Positions 44,044-52,892 of a DNA stretch of 64,000 nucleotides are shown one piece after another. How positions within the stretch are numbered: position 1 is the first letter of the stretch; each line of letters begins with the position of its first letter. Source of the DNA: Mucilaginibacter endophyticus (GTDB lineage Bacteria > Bacteroidota > Bacteroidia > Sphingobacteriales > Sphingobacteriaceae); contig NZ_QPCG01000009.1 in the NCBI RefSeq assembly GCF_003351025.1, positions 1 to 64,000 of the forward strand, written 5' to 3'. The notes beneath the pieces are model-generated. The model had not been told where the DNA came from. It made no database searches and was given only the letters and a program-made list of their open reading frames with translations. Position numbers and translations under genes: made by a program.

Positions 44044-44811
44044 ATGTACTTTGGCGGTGGCAATTATTATTATCTTATACTGATATTAGAGGCATTTTGT
44101 ATCATACATAGCCTCAGGCGTGGTACTCAACAAAAATGGCTTTGGATCCTTATCATAATACCTGTTTTTGGTAGCCTGTATTACATCTACAGCGAAATAC
44201 TCGCTAACCGTGGCATTCGCGCACCTAAAATCAACGTTGAGGCGGTTATAAATCCGGGGGCCAAAATAAAACGTCTTGAAGACGAGGTGCGATTTACAGA
44301 TACTTTTGCTAACCGTGTAAAACTGGCAGATGCCTACCTGGAAGCTGGTCTTACGGATAAGGCCCTCGAAATTTACAAGAATAGCCTTACCGGCGCCTTT
44401 GCCGAAAACGAGCACGTAATGGCACAACTCATTGTAGCTTACTTTGAAAAGGGCTTGTATAATGAGGTGATCCCGATTGCTCAGAAACTTTATAAGTTAC
44501 CGCAATTTGCGCGTTCAAAAGCGCATATCCTGTATGCCAAATCGCTCGAGTTCACTTACCAGGAAAATCTGGCAGAAAACGAGTTTAAGCTGATGAAGGG
44601 CCGCTACTCCTATTTTGAACCCCGCTATGAATACGGCATGTTCTTGACCCGAGCAGGCCGGGATGACGACGCATGGCAAATTTTCACCGATATGCTCAAT
44701 GAGCAATCGCAATTAAGCCCTGTTGAGCGCAAAAGTAATAAGGTATGGTTTGCCAAGGCTAAAGATGAGTTGAAAAAGTTATCGGCGGCGAAGAAGACGG
44801 TGCAAGGTTGA
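44044..44811 (+). CDS. Membrane-anchored TPR protein with PLDc_N-like start
   Basis: 255 residues: one or two N-terminal helices with the PLDc_N-like pattern (WLWILIIIPVFGSLYYIYSE, about 35-54), then TPR-like helical repeats (RVKLADAYLEAGLTDKALEIY, HVMAQLIVAYFEKGLYNEV, YEYGMFLTRAGRDDDAWQIF). Probably a membrane-linked scaffold on the cytosolic or periplasmic face. Function unknown. Confidence 0.8.
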   Translation: MYFGGGNYYYLILILEAFCIIHSLRRGTQQKWLWILIIIPVFGSLYYIYSEILANRGIRAPKINVEAVINPGAKIKRLEDEVRFTDTFANRVKLADAYLEAGLTDKALEIYKNSLTGAFAENEHVMAQLIVAYFEKGLYNEVIPIAQKLYKLPQFARSKAHILYAKSLEFTYQENLAENEFKLMKGRYSYFEPRYEYGMFLTRAGRDDDAWQIFTDMLNEQSQLSPVERKSNKVWFAKAKDELKKLSAAKKTVQG

Positions 44812-45209
44812 CGCTATCGATCAATAAAACCAATTGTCATTTCGAACGAACATGCGCGGGCTGTGTGGCAGCGTGAGGAGAAATCTTGTACATCTTGCCC
44901 AAACTCAGCATTACAGCATTGCAAGGCGTATAAGATTTCTCTTTCGCCCTGACGCTAATTCCTACCCAGGCTCTCTCGAAATGACATTTTTTTCAAACAG
45001 TATTATCGGGCGATCAAGATTCGTCATCCTTAAGTCATACTGACATCCTGACACCATCGGGTTAAAAAATTGTTAAGCAACAAAACACAAGTAACCTTTT
45101 GCTGACATTAAAACAGTTTAGCCTGTCAATACTTGCCATAATGCTTGCTTGGCATAATTGATGTTGCGTATCGGGCTGAAAACTTAAATAAAATAAAACA
45201 GTTATAACT
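44812..45209. other. 398-base gap upstream of groES
   Basis: Contains the palindromic element at 44835-44986. The remaining 223 bases before groES show TGCCATAATGCTTGCTTGGCA (about 45138-45158), an imperfect inverted pair, and AT-rich leader sequence. No CIRCE (TTAGCACTC) operator is seen. No gene. Confidence 0.55.
44835..44986. repeat. Palindromic element, TGTCATTTCGA family, copy 2
   Basis: Ends TGTCATTTCGA / TCGAAATGACA as in copy 1 (176-321), and the core keeps GAGGAGAAATCTTGTACATC and the complementary GCGTATAAGATTTCTC. Internal parts vary, so the ends and core are conserved rather than the whole. Confidence 0.85.
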
Positions 45210-45485
45210 ATGTCATTAAACATTAAACCTATCGGCGATAGGGTTGTAGTGGAAGCTGCAGCAGCCGAAGAGAAAACCGCTTCAGGTATCTTCATTCCTG
45301 ATACTGCTAAAGAAAAACCTCAGCGTGGAACTATCGTTGCTGTAGGACAGGGAAAAGTTGACGAGCCTTTAACCGTAAAAGTTGGTGATCAGGTTTTATA
45401 TGGTAAATATGCAGGTACTGAAATTACCTATGAAGGTAAAGAGTACTTAATCATGCGCGAATCAGACATTTACGCAGTTCTTTAA
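45210..45485 (+). CDS. groES: Co-chaperonin GroES
   Basis: 91 residues, standard for GroES: KPIGDRVVVEAAAAEEKTAS, mobile loop TASGIFIPDTAKEKPQRGTI, VGDQVLYGKYAGTEI, and the closing EYLIMRESDIYAVL. Caps GroEL. First gene of groES-groEL, but separated from groEL by 146 bases containing a period-8 repeat, unusual for this operon. Confidence 0.96.
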   Translation: MSLNIKPIGDRVVVEAAAAEEKTASGIFIPDTAKEKPQRGTIVAVGQGKVDEPLTVKVGDQVLYGKYAGTEITYEGKEYLIMRESDIYAVL

Positions 45486-45625
45486 TCAATTAGTGAATTA
45501 GTGAGTTGTTGAATTAGTGAAACATTCCTGTTCAAACCGCTGGTTTAAAATCAAAGAAATTAAAAAAATAGATTATTGAATGCGAAATCAAATCAATCAT
45601 TCGCTAATCAATAATTCAATAATTA
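45486..45625. repeat. Octad repeat locus E, between groES and groEL
   Basis: Left: 8-nt units ATTAGTGA, ATTAGTGA, GTTGTTGA, ATTAGTGA. Right: TCAATCAT, TCGCTAA, TCAATAAT, TCAATAAT. The arms are mutually complementary (ATTATTGA / TCAATAAT), separated by about 60 bases of other sequence. Lies inside an operon, so read-through is needed to transcribe groEL from the groES promoter. Confidence 0.78.
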
Positions 45626-45631
45626 AAAATC

Positions 45632-47263
45632 ATGGCAAAACAAGTTAAATACAATGTTGAAGCACGCGACGCCCTTAAACGCGGTGTTGATATCCTTGCT
45701 AACGCAGTAAAAGTAACCTTAGGTCCTAAAGGCCGTAACGTAATTATCGACAAAAAATTTGGCTCACCAGCTATCACTAAAGACGGTGTTACTGTAGCTA
45801 AAGAAATTGAATTAAAAGACGCTCTTGAAAATATGGGCGCTCAAATGGTTAAAGAAGTAGCTTCAAAAACTGCCGATATTGCAGGTGATGGTACTACTAC
45901 TGCTACCGTTTTAGCTCAGGCTATTGTAACTGCTGGTATTAAAAACGTTGCTGCCGGTGCAAATCCAATGGATTTGAAACGCGGTATCGACAAAGCTGTC
46001 GCTGCAGTTGTTGAAAACCTGAAAACTCAGTCACAAACTGTTGGTGAAGACAACAACAAAATCAAACAAGTTGCTTCTATCTCTGCAAATAACGACGAGG
46101 TTATCGGTTCGTTAATTGCTGAAGCAATGGAAAAAGTTGGTAAAGACGGTGTTATCACTGTAGAAGAAGCAAAAGGCACTGAAACTGAAGTTAAAACTGT
46201 AGAAGGTATGCAGTTTGACCGTGGTTACCTTTCTCCTTACTTCGTAACCAACGCTGATAAAATGGAAGCTGAGTTAGAAAATCCTTTCATCCTGATCTAC
46301 GACAAAAAGATCTCTTCAATGAAAGAATTGCTTCCAATCCTTGAAAAACAAGTACAAACCGGCAAACCATTATTGATCATCGCTGAAGATCTTGACGGCG
46401 AAGCTTTAGCTACTTTGGTAGTTAACAAAATCCGTGGTTCACTGAAAGTTGCTGCTGTTAAAGCTCCAGGCTTTGGTGACCGTCGTAAAGCTATGTTAGA
46501 GGATATCGCTATCCTTACCGGTGGTACTTTGATCTCTGAAGAAAGAGGTTACAAATTAGAGAACGCTGATCTTAGCTACTTAGGTACTGCTGAGAAAATC
46601 GTTATCGACAAAGATAATACTACAATCATCAATGGTTCAGGTTCTGCAGAAGAGATCAAAGGCCGCGTAAGCCAGATCAAATCACAGATTGAATCTACTA
46701 CTTCTGATTACGACCGCGAAAAACTACAAGAGCGTTTAGCCAAATTATCTGGCGGTGTTGCTGTACTTTACGTAGGTGCTGCTACTGAAGTTGAAATGAA
46801 AGAGAAAAAAGACCGTGTTGACGACGCTTTACATGCTACACGTGCCGCTGTTGAAGAAGGCATCGTAGCTGGTGGTGGTGTTGCTTTCATCCGTGCGGTT
46901 GCTTCTATCGCTGACCTTAAAGGTGATAACGAAGACGAAAACACTGGTATCCAGATTATCCGTCGCGCTATCGAAGAACCACTTCGTCAGATCTGCGAAA
47001 ACGCTGGCATCGAAGGTTCAATCGTTGTGCAAAAAGTTAAAGAAGGCACTGCCGACTTTGGTTACAATGCACGTAGCGATAAATACGAAAACCTGATTGC
47101 TGCCGGTGTTATCGACCCAACTAAAGTAGGTCGTGTAGCTTTAGAAAACGCTGCTTCAATCGCTTCAATGCTATTAACCACTGAAGTTGTATTGGCTGAT
47201 GATCCTGAAGATGCTCCAGCTGGCGCACCTCCAATGGGTGGCGGCATGGGCGGTATGATGTAA
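45632..47263 (+). CDS. groEL: Chaperonin GroEL
   Basis: 543 residues, canonical 60-kDa chaperonin: KVTLGPKGRNVIIDKKFG, GDGTTTATVLAQ (ATP site), AAVKAPGFGDRRKAMLEDI, and the GGM-rich C-terminus PPMGGGMGGMM. Refolds proteins with GroES. Ends with a strong terminator. Confidence 0.97.
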   Translation: MAKQVKYNVEARDALKRGVDILANAVKVTLGPKGRNVIIDKKFGSPAITKDGVTVAKEIELKDALENMGAQMVKEVASKTADIAGDGTTTATVLAQAIVTAGIKNVAAGANPMDLKRGIDKAVAAVVENLKTQSQTVGEDNNKIKQVASISANNDEVIGSLIAEAMEKVGKDGVITVEEAKGTETEVKTVEGMQFDRGYLSPYFVTNADKMEAELENPFILIYDKKISSMKELLPILEKQVQTGKPLLIIAEDLDGEALATLVVNKIRGSLKVAAVKAPGFGDRRKAMLEDIAILTGGTLISEERGYKLENADLSYLGTAEKIVIDKDNTTIINGSGSAEEIKGRVSQIKSQIESTTSDYDREKLQERLAKLSGGVAVLYVGAATEVEMKEKKDRVDDALHATRAAVEEGIVAGGGVAFIRAVASIADLKGDNEDENTGIQIIRRAIEEPLRQICENAGIEGSIVVQKVKEGTADFGYNARSDKYENLIAAGVIDPTKVGRVALENAASIASMLLTTEVVLADDPEDAPAGAPPMGGGMGGMM

Positions 47264-47314
47264 TATACCCTGCATTCCGCCAATTGGCAGAGTGTACCAA
47301 AATACATACTTTTC

Positions 47315-47352
47315 AAAACCCTGTCTGTTTTTGCAGACAGGGTTTTGTTCTT
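47315..47352 (+). terminator. groESL terminator
   Basis: Perfect 13-bp stem AAAACCCTGTCTG / CAGACAGGGTTTT, loop of 6 T/G bases, T-rich on both sides. Confidence 0.9.
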
Positions 47353-47417
47353 TAAAACAGGTTGTTATAGTCATAGAAAGGTAAAGCAACAGTCATTAAT
47401 CAATCATTTGATTAACT

Positions 47418-47452
47418 TTTGAATTTTGCGCTTCAGCAAAAGCATAAATTTG
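47418..47452 (+). promoter_or_regulatory. Candidate promoter of a small ORF
   Basis: TAAATTTG (47445-47452) matches TAnnTTTG. TTTG at 47418-47421 gives a spacer of 23 (or 16 with TTTG at 47425-47428). Confidence 0.4.
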
Positions 47453-47506
47453 CATAACAAATCCGATACAGCCCAAATCAGGCACAGGATTTGAATAATA
47501 CAGGTC

Positions 47507-47605
47507 ATGAAACGTCTATCTCAAAAAACTAAACAAATACAAAGCACCCTGGTTGAATGGGTGTTATTCAAGGGCCCCGAGCTCTTCGTTTCGCTGTACA
47601 GTTAA
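47507..47605 (+). CDS. Candidate 32-residue small protein
   Basis: ATG at 47507 gives MKRLSQKTKQIQSTLVEWV and then LFKGPELFVSLYS, stop at 47603. Basic N-terminus, amphipathic end; too short for routine gene calling. A promoter-like pair stands 55 bases upstream. No homologue known to me. It could be a real small protein or an uninterrupted frame in the mscS upstream region. Confidence 0.35.
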   Translation: MKRLSQKTKQIQSTLVEWVLFKGPELFVSLYS

Positions 47606-47616
47606 CAGATAATTAT

Positions 47617-47624
47617 TAACTTTG
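47617..47624 (+). promoter_or_regulatory. -7 box of the mscS gene
   Basis: TAACTTTG matches TAnnTTTG, ending 9 bases before ATG 47634. No good -33 box. Confidence 0.4.
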
Positions 47625-47633
47625 CGCCCAGTT

Positions 47634-48425
47634 ATGAAACTGGACGAATTTTACACACAGTTCCACCATTGGCTCATTAACCGCGGCCCCAATTATGTAG
47701 GTGGACTAATCATATTTTTTATTGGTTTATGGTTTATTAAGTTTTTGCGTGCGAGGCTTCGTTTGCGCATGATGAAGCGCGGCATCCATTCGTCGTTACA
47801 ACCATTTTTCCTAAGCTTAACCATTACAGCATTATATGTTTTACTCATTATCTGGGTAATGAACATCATAGGGCTGGAGATGAGCATTTTCACCACCATT
47901 ATTGGCGCATTTTCGGTAGCGGCGGGTTTAGCCCTATCGGGCACCTTTCAAAACTTTGCCGGTGGTGTACTTATCCTGTTGTTAAAACCTTTCGAACTTG
48001 AAGACAGCATTGTTGCCCAGGGACAGGATGGCCGGGTGGTATCTATACAGATGTTTTATACCGTATTGATCACCGCCGATAATAAAACCGTTATTATCCC
48101 CAACGGTAAGCTCTTTAATGAAGTTATTGTTAACGTAACCCGCGAAGGTCGCCGCCGCCTGGATTTTGAGATGCGTGTGGGCTATAGTAATGATATGGAG
48201 AAGGCAAAGGCTATCATGACACATGTTGTAAACGCCAGTAAAGATATTCTGCATGAACCAGCCGCGCGCGTAGGTGTTATCAGCCTCGACAATGATTGTG
48301 TAAGGTTTACCATCAACGTTTGGGTTGATCCGGCTAATTTCCTAAACGCCAAGATCAACCTGCAGGAGCAAATGCTTAAAGAACTTGCAGCAGGCGGTGT
48401 AAATTTCCCTAAGCCGGGGTTTTAG
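47634..48425 (+). CDS. MscS-family mechanosensitive channel
   Basis: 263 residues: three membrane helices, the third pore-lining with AGLALSGTFQNFAGGVLILLL (MscS Ala/Gly pattern), and the beta domain VAQGQDGRVVSIQMFYTVLI, NKTVIIPNGKLFN. C-terminal alpha/beta VIVNVTREGRRRLDFEMRVG. Releases osmolytes on hypo-osmotic shock. ATG 47634 preferred to a TTG at 47622 that lies in the promoter. Confidence 0.93.
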   Translation: MKLDEFYTQFHHWLINRGPNYVGGLIIFFIGLWFIKFLRARLRLRMMKRGIHSSLQPFFLSLTITALYVLLIIWVMNIIGLEMSIFTTIIGAFSVAAGLALSGTFQNFAGGVLILLLKPFELEDSIVAQGQDGRVVSIQMFYTVLITADNKTVIIPNGKLFNEVIVNVTREGRRRLDFEMRVGYSNDMEKAKAIMTHVVNASKDILHEPAARVGVISLDNDCVRFTINVWVDPANFLNAKINLQEQMLKELAAGGVNFPKPGF

Positions 48426-48638
48426 GCGTCGCAGAATCAGGAAGTCAAGATTCAAGAGACAAGAAATAATTGCATAGAATCAGGAAATCAAGATTCGAGA
48501 AACAAGAACTAATAAGACAAAGCCCAAAGAAAAATTCTCTTCGGGCTTTTTTTATGCATTACAATTCTTAGCTTCTCAATTCTCGACTTTTGACTTCCTG
48601 GCTCTTGAATCTTGAATCTTGACTCTACAATTCTCAGA
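48426..48638. repeat. Heptad inverted repeat locus F
   Basis: After the mscS stop: 7-nt units AATCAGG, AAGTCAA, GATTCAA, GAGACAA; then AATCAGG, AAATCAA, GATTCGA, GAAACAA, GAACTAA. After a terminator hairpin, the other arm: ACAATTC, TTAGCTT, CTCAATT, CTCGACT, TTTGACT, TCCTGGC, TCTTGAA, TCTTGAA, TCTTGAC, TCTACAA. Arms are complementary over their length. Confidence 0.85.
48520..48553. terminator. Terminator between mscS and the DUF58 gene
   Basis: Stem AAGCCCAAAGA / TCTTCGGGCTT with one mismatch, followed by TTTTTT; sits at the centre of heptad locus F. Confidence 0.78.
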
Positions 48639-49980
48639 GTTTCTGCTTTGCTTTTATTTCCAGGTAGCGGTTCACCGTATTGATGGTAAGATTTTGAGGG
48701 GTTGTCAGTATGGATTGAATGCCGCGACTGGCCAGTTCTTTTACCATTAGCTTTTTGTCGTAGGCAAATTTTTCGGCTATGGTTTTTATGTAGATACCTT
48801 CAACGTTGTTTGCCGGTTGTTCGCTCAGGGCACGTAATTCTGTATTTTCAAAAAACACAACCAGCAGCAGGTGAAATTTGGCTATTCGTTTTAAAAAGGG
48901 CAACTGCCTTTGCAAGGCCGAGAGGCTTTCATAATTGGTAAAGAAAACGATCAGGCTCCGTTGCTTAATAACCCTGCGCGCGGTAACGTACAGCGCTTCA
49001 AGGTTTGTCTCTAAAAAATCGGTTTTCTCTTTGTACAACACCTCCAGTATTTTATTTAGCTGGGTGTATTTACTATCTGAAAGTACAACTGCGCCAATCT
49101 TTTCCGCTACGGTGATCAATCCGGCTTTATCTTCTTTTAACAGGGCAACGTTTGATAACACCAGGCTGGCATTAATAGCATAATCAAGCAAACTCATGCC
49201 TTCAAACGGCATTTTCATTGCCCGCGATTTATCAATTATGCAATATACATGCTGCGCTTTTTCGTCAACAAAGGAGTTCACCATCAGGTTTCCCTGCCGG
49301 GCTGTGGCTTTCCAGTTAATGGTGCGATAGTCATCTCCGGCCACATAGTTTTTTACCTGTTCAAATTCAAGACTATGGCCAATACGCCTGATCTTTTTTA
49401 TGCCGATATCGGTCAACCGGTTTGAAATGGCCATGAGCTCATATTTGCGCATCTGTAAAAACGATGGGTAAACGGCCAGCGTTTCGGTCTGTTCAAAATT
49501 ATACCGGCGTTCAATCAAACCCAGGGCCGATTTTACAAAAACACGGATCCAGCCAAACTCATATTCGCCGCGGCGGGTAGGCCTCAGCATATAATTGATC
49601 TGTTTACGCTCGTTGGGTTTCAAAGCAATTTCAAACCAGACATCGCGCTTTTGAAACTGAACAGGGATCTCATCAATAATGCTTACGTTTATATTGAAAG
49701 CATAACGATTTTCGATATAAATGCTCAACTCATTCTCATCGCTGTTGCTCAATCTTTCGGGAGTAATCCGCCTTGCGAATACCCCTTTGCTTGTTTTCAG
49801 CAGCATTAACAAATCAATCGCTAACAGGATGATCAGCACCCAGAAAAACAACTCTGGAATAACACCAAGCCATGGAAAAAAGAATTTGAGCAAAAACAGA
49901 AGCGCGCACACCCCAAGTCCGGTAAATAGTCTACCGGTTAAAAACAGGTTTTTATAAATTAAACCAAACAGTTTTTTCAC
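48634..49980 (-). CDS. DUF58 protein of the MoxR cluster
   Basis: 448 residues: two or three N-terminal helices and a DUF58 (vWA-like) domain with the signature VAGDDYRTINWKATARQGNLM. The metal-site motif reads IIDKSRAM where DxSxS would be expected, so the second Ser is lost. Its partners are the MoxR ATPase (9 bases upstream) and the membrane genes that follow upstream in the same direction. Function unknown; such proteins are thought to be clients or co-factors of the MoxR ATPase. Confidence 0.88.
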   Translation of the reverse strand: MKKLFGLIYKNLFLTGRLFTGLGVCALLFLLKFFFPWLGVIPELFFWVLIILLAIDLLMLLKTSKGVFARRITPERLSNSDENELSIYIENRYAFNINVSIIDEIPVQFQKRDVWFEIALKPNERKQINYMLRPTRRGEYEFGWIRVFVKSALGLIERRYNFEQTETLAVYPSFLQMRKYELMAISNRLTDIGIKKIRRIGHSLEFEQVKNYVAGDDYRTINWKATARQGNLMVNSFVDEKAQHVYCIIDKSRAMKMPFEGMSLLDYAINASLVLSNVALLKEDKAGLITVAEKIGAVVLSDSKYTQLNKILEVLYKEKTDFLETNLEALYVTARRVIKQRSLIVFFTNYESLSALQRQLPFLKRIAKFHLLLVVFFENTELRALSEQPANNVEGIYIKTIAEKFAYDKKLMVKELASRGIQSILTTPQNLTINTVNRYLEIKAKQKL

Positions 49981-49989
49981 AACCCTGGG

Positions 49990-50967
49990 TTAGCGTGGCA
50001 CTTCAATTTTTTGAATCATCTGGGCTATAACAATATCCGGGGTTATGCCCTCCATCTCCTTGTCGGGTGTAAGCATAATACGGTGCCTTAGCACGGGCGG
50101 TACCACATAAATAATATCATCTGGAGTAACAAAATCGCGCCCGTTGATTGCAGCCATAGCTTTAGCAGCATTAATAATAGCTAATGAGGCACGTGGCGAA
50201 CCACCGAGTTGCAACGATTTATTGTTACGGGTTTCGTGAATTACCTTGGCGGTGAACTCTATCAGTTTATCCTCAACATGCAAAGCCCTCACCTGTTTCC
50301 TTAATTCATTAATATCAACTGCCGATAATACAGGAGCCACATGGTTTAGCTGATCGGCAGTTTTTTGCTGGTGTTGTTGGGTTACAATGGCAATTTCCTC
50401 TTCAAGCGTTGGGTATTTCACCTCTATTTTGAACAAAAACCTGTCTAACTGTGCTTCAGGCAGGCGATAAGTACCTTCGTGCTCAACCGGGTTTTGTGTA
50501 GCCAACACCGTAAATGGTTCTTCCATCTTGTATTGATGCCCGTCGATAGTTATCTGCCGCTCTTCCATCACCTCAAATAGTGCCGATTGGGTTTTAGCAG
50601 GCGCACGGTTAATTTCATCTATCAGGATAATATTACCAAAAACAGGTCCACGTTTAAATTCAAACTCAGCGGTTTTCGGGTTAAATATCGATGTACCCAA
50701 AATATCTGATGGCATAAGATCGGGCGTAAACTGAACACGCGAGTATTGGGCGTCGATGGCTTTGGCAATAAGTTTTGCGGTAAGCGTTTTAGCTACTCCC
50801 GGCACACCTTCAATAAGTATATGGCCATCGGCCAGAATGCCTGCGATAAGCAGGTCGATAGATTCATGCTGCCCGACGATGATGGTACCGAGTGTAGCTT
50901 TTATCTGTTCTACTGCAGCGCTAAGCTTGCTCAGATCGGTACGTTGTTCAAAAAATTCATTTTCCAT
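49990..50967 (-). CDS. MoxR-family AAA+ ATPase
   Basis: 325 residues. Walker A GVPGVAKTLTAKLIAKA, Walker B NIILIDEINRAPAKTQSALFEVM, sensor 1 TVLATQNPVEHEGTYRLPEAQLDRFLF (hallmark of MoxR), Arg finger region and lid LGGSPRASLAIINAAKAMA. Drives assembly or activation of vWA/DUF58 partners. Second of the six-gene block, 2 bases after DUF4350. Confidence 0.92.
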   Translation of the reverse strand: MENEFFEQRTDLSKLSAAVEQIKATLGTIIVGQHESIDLLIAGILADGHILIEGVPGVAKTLTAKLIAKAIDAQYSRVQFTPDLMPSDILGTSIFNPKTAEFEFKRGPVFGNIILIDEINRAPAKTQSALFEVMEERQITIDGHQYKMEEPFTVLATQNPVEHEGTYRLPEAQLDRFLFKIEVKYPTLEEEIAIVTQQHQQKTADQLNHVAPVLSAVDINELRKQVRALHVEDKLIEFTAKVIHETRNNKSLQLGGSPRASLAIINAAKAMAAINGRDFVTPDDIIYVVPPVLRHRIMLTPDKEMEGITPDIVIAQMIQKIEVPR

Positions 50968-50969
50968 AT

Positions 50970-52148
50970 TTACCTGGATCGTGTATAAAATTGTTCAATA
51001 AGGTGGTTTGCTTTAATAAGTTCCTGATCAGAGATAGGTGCCTGGCTTAAGATATAATTGATAATACCAACCATTTCGCGTGTTTCTTCAATATCCATAT
51101 CGGCACGGCTGGCCAGTGTTGCCGTAAATTCCTGATCAATTTTATTGGTTTGCAGCCTGTATTTCTGCCTGATGTATTCGAGCAAATAGGCTACCTTCTT
51201 TTGTGCTATATTGCTGTTATCGCGGCGCTCATAATAAACCTGGCCTACTACGGTCACAAAACCCAGGGTACTGTTTTCAAGCGGTGTAATAACGGGTATG
51301 ATACGCTGCCGGCGTTTCATCTGGTAAAGTACATACACAATAACACTTATGAGCGAAATGAAGTAAGCCCAGCGTAATGGCTCCTTAGCAAAAAGCACCC
51401 TGAATTCCGATTCTTCACCATCCCGGCCAATGTTATAATATTCGTCCCAAATGATGGTTTTATTGTTTTTAAGGTATGATAATGCTTTGGCTGCGAACTC
51501 CGCGCCGTCGGGCTTCAAAAGGCTGTAATTGGTAAAAAGATTAGGGTCGGTACTTAAATACAAAGCCCCCTTTCCCATATTGAATTTTAAGACGGTGCTT
51601 TGATTGCGCGCATTCTGCACCAGCGAAATTGCCTTTGCTGTATCAAAAGCACTAAAATATTCTCCGCGAAGGTCTTTCTCTATAATATATTCTTTATGAG
51701 GATCAAGCCCGCTGTTAGTAAAATGAAGTGTATCGGGCTGTTCCCTTACCTCGTAATTGATATTGGTTTCCAATTTAAATTTATTGGATAGTGTATCCCC
51801 AAAAGATGTAGATGAGATAAATACATCGTTCCCTTGTTTAATAAAAGGGATCATCTTATCAAAATCGGGCGTTGTGATAGCTGCGTAATTAGAGATAATG
51901 ATATAAGTTGCATTGGTTACCTTATGATCATGAAGCACATTATACATGGGCTCACGATAGTTTTTCACCTTAGCACCAGGAAAAATATCCGGTAAACGAT
52001 CGTATAATATTTTGCTCCCTAAGGGAATCTTAGCTTCCTTTAAATAAGAGGGCGTCCAATCAATGGGTTGCGGTTGCTGATATTGGGCTACCAGGTAAAT
52101 CACCAATATCAATGAAGCAATAAATATGTACGCTTTAAAATCCCTCAT
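50970..52148 (-). CDS. DUF4350 membrane protein of the MoxR cluster
   Basis: 392 residues: N-terminal helix (AYIFIASLILVIYLVAQY), a large exported domain (about 30-265; DUF4350, with TNATYIIISNYAAITTPDFDK), then a helix (about 270-290) and a cytosolic helical tail. Overlaps the DUF4129 gene by 4 bases (ATGA), so tightly co-translated. Role unknown; an ABC-exporter-like GATase/periplasmic domain has been suggested for the family, not shown here. Confidence 0.82.
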   Translation of the reverse strand: MRDFKAYIFIASLILVIYLVAQYQQPQPIDWTPSYLKEAKIPLGSKILYDRLPDIFPGAKVKNYREPMYNVLHDHKVTNATYIIISNYAAITTPDFDKMIPFIKQGNDVFISSTSFGDTLSNKFKLETNINYEVREQPDTLHFTNSGLDPHKEYIIEKDLRGEYFSAFDTAKAISLVQNARNQSTVLKFNMGKGALYLSTDPNLFTNYSLLKPDGAEFAAKALSYLKNNKTIIWDEYYNIGRDGEESEFRVLFAKEPLRWAYFISLISVIVYVLYQMKRRQRIIPVITPLENSTLGFVTVVGQVYYERRDNSNIAQKKVAYLLEYIRQKYRLQTNKIDQEFTATLASRADMDIEETREMVGIINYILSQAPISDQELIKANHLIEQFYTRSR

Positions 52149-52891
52149 CCTAAGTTTTGTTTAAACTGCTTAAAAAGGGTATCTATTTCTGTAAACGACG
52201 TACTATCTACCCGGAAATCGCCGTACCATATATATTCAAACTGCCTGGTTAGTATTCTGAAGAGCCGCTTTCTTTCACCTTCGGGTAATTCGTTAACGTA
52301 GGCCATATTAGTTTTACCTACCTCCCAGTTAATGATCCCGGCATCATTAAGCTGCTTTAAACTGTATAAGTACAGCAGCCTTACTGCAAGGCGATAATTA
52401 TGACCGGTAATAGCCTTTTCTATTTCGGCATCAAAGTTTACTTCATGAATATTTTCTATCGATTCGGAATAGGTAAAAGGGATATCACGCGCTTTGCCTC
52501 TAAAAACCGATATGGCGTTGATGCCGGTTACCTTATAAAGTATAAACAATACGAATACAACACCAATAGCCACTTCAAGGTAAAAATAAAACCTCCGCGA
52601 TCCGGCAGCTGCAAACAACTTGCGGTCAATCATTTGCCAAAACCATCTCCAGAACCGGTTCCAAAGTGTTTCACCCGGCAAATCATCCTTGTTATATATA
52701 AATTCCTTATCCTTAAGATAGTTGTTTATTTTCTTTTCATTAAAGTGTCGCCGAGCAGGTAATTGTGCGGTATCAATCTTCAATACGGCCGGAGGGGCTT
52801 TTTTTTCCGGCGATTTCTTTCCGTTGTCATTAGCAAAACAACAGGCGACGGAAAAAATAATAAACGTTAAGGCTAAGAAAAGGCGGCGCAT
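52145..52891 (-). CDS. DUF4129 membrane protein of the MoxR cluster
   Basis: 248 residues: signal peptide, an exported segment with WNRFWRWFWQMIDRKLF (near 78-94), one helix (about 101-122), and a cytosolic C-terminus with the DUF4129 pattern (AITGHNYRLAVRLLYLYSLKQLNDAG, RKRLFRILTRQFEYIWYGDF). Function unknown. Spacing to neighbours is 1 base upstream and a 4-base overlap downstream. Confidence 0.82.
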   Translation of the reverse strand: MRRLFLALTFIIFSVACCFANDNGKKSPEKKAPPAVLKIDTAQLPARRHFNEKKINNYLKDKEFIYNKDDLPGETLWNRFWRWFWQMIDRKLFAAAGSRRFYFYLEVAIGVVFVLFILYKVTGINAISVFRGKARDIPFTYSESIENIHEVNFDAEIEKAITGHNYRLAVRLLYLYSLKQLNDAGIINWEVGKTNMAYVNELPEGERKRLFRILTRQFEYIWYGDFRVDSTSFTEIDTLFKQFKQNLG

Positions 52892-52892
52892 A

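Noticed and set aside
45138..45185. Sigma-54-type promoter before groES (TTGGCATAATTGATGTTGC)
   Set aside because: The GG-to-GC spacing is 13 bases where about 10 is needed, so the match is only superficial.
44812..45209. CIRCE/HrcA operator for groESL
   Set aside because: No TTAGCACTC-type inverted repeat is present in the upstream region.
48426..48638. CRISPR-like array (regular short repeats)
   Set aside because: Units are 7-8 nt, degenerate and contiguous, without spacers; no cas genes nearby.
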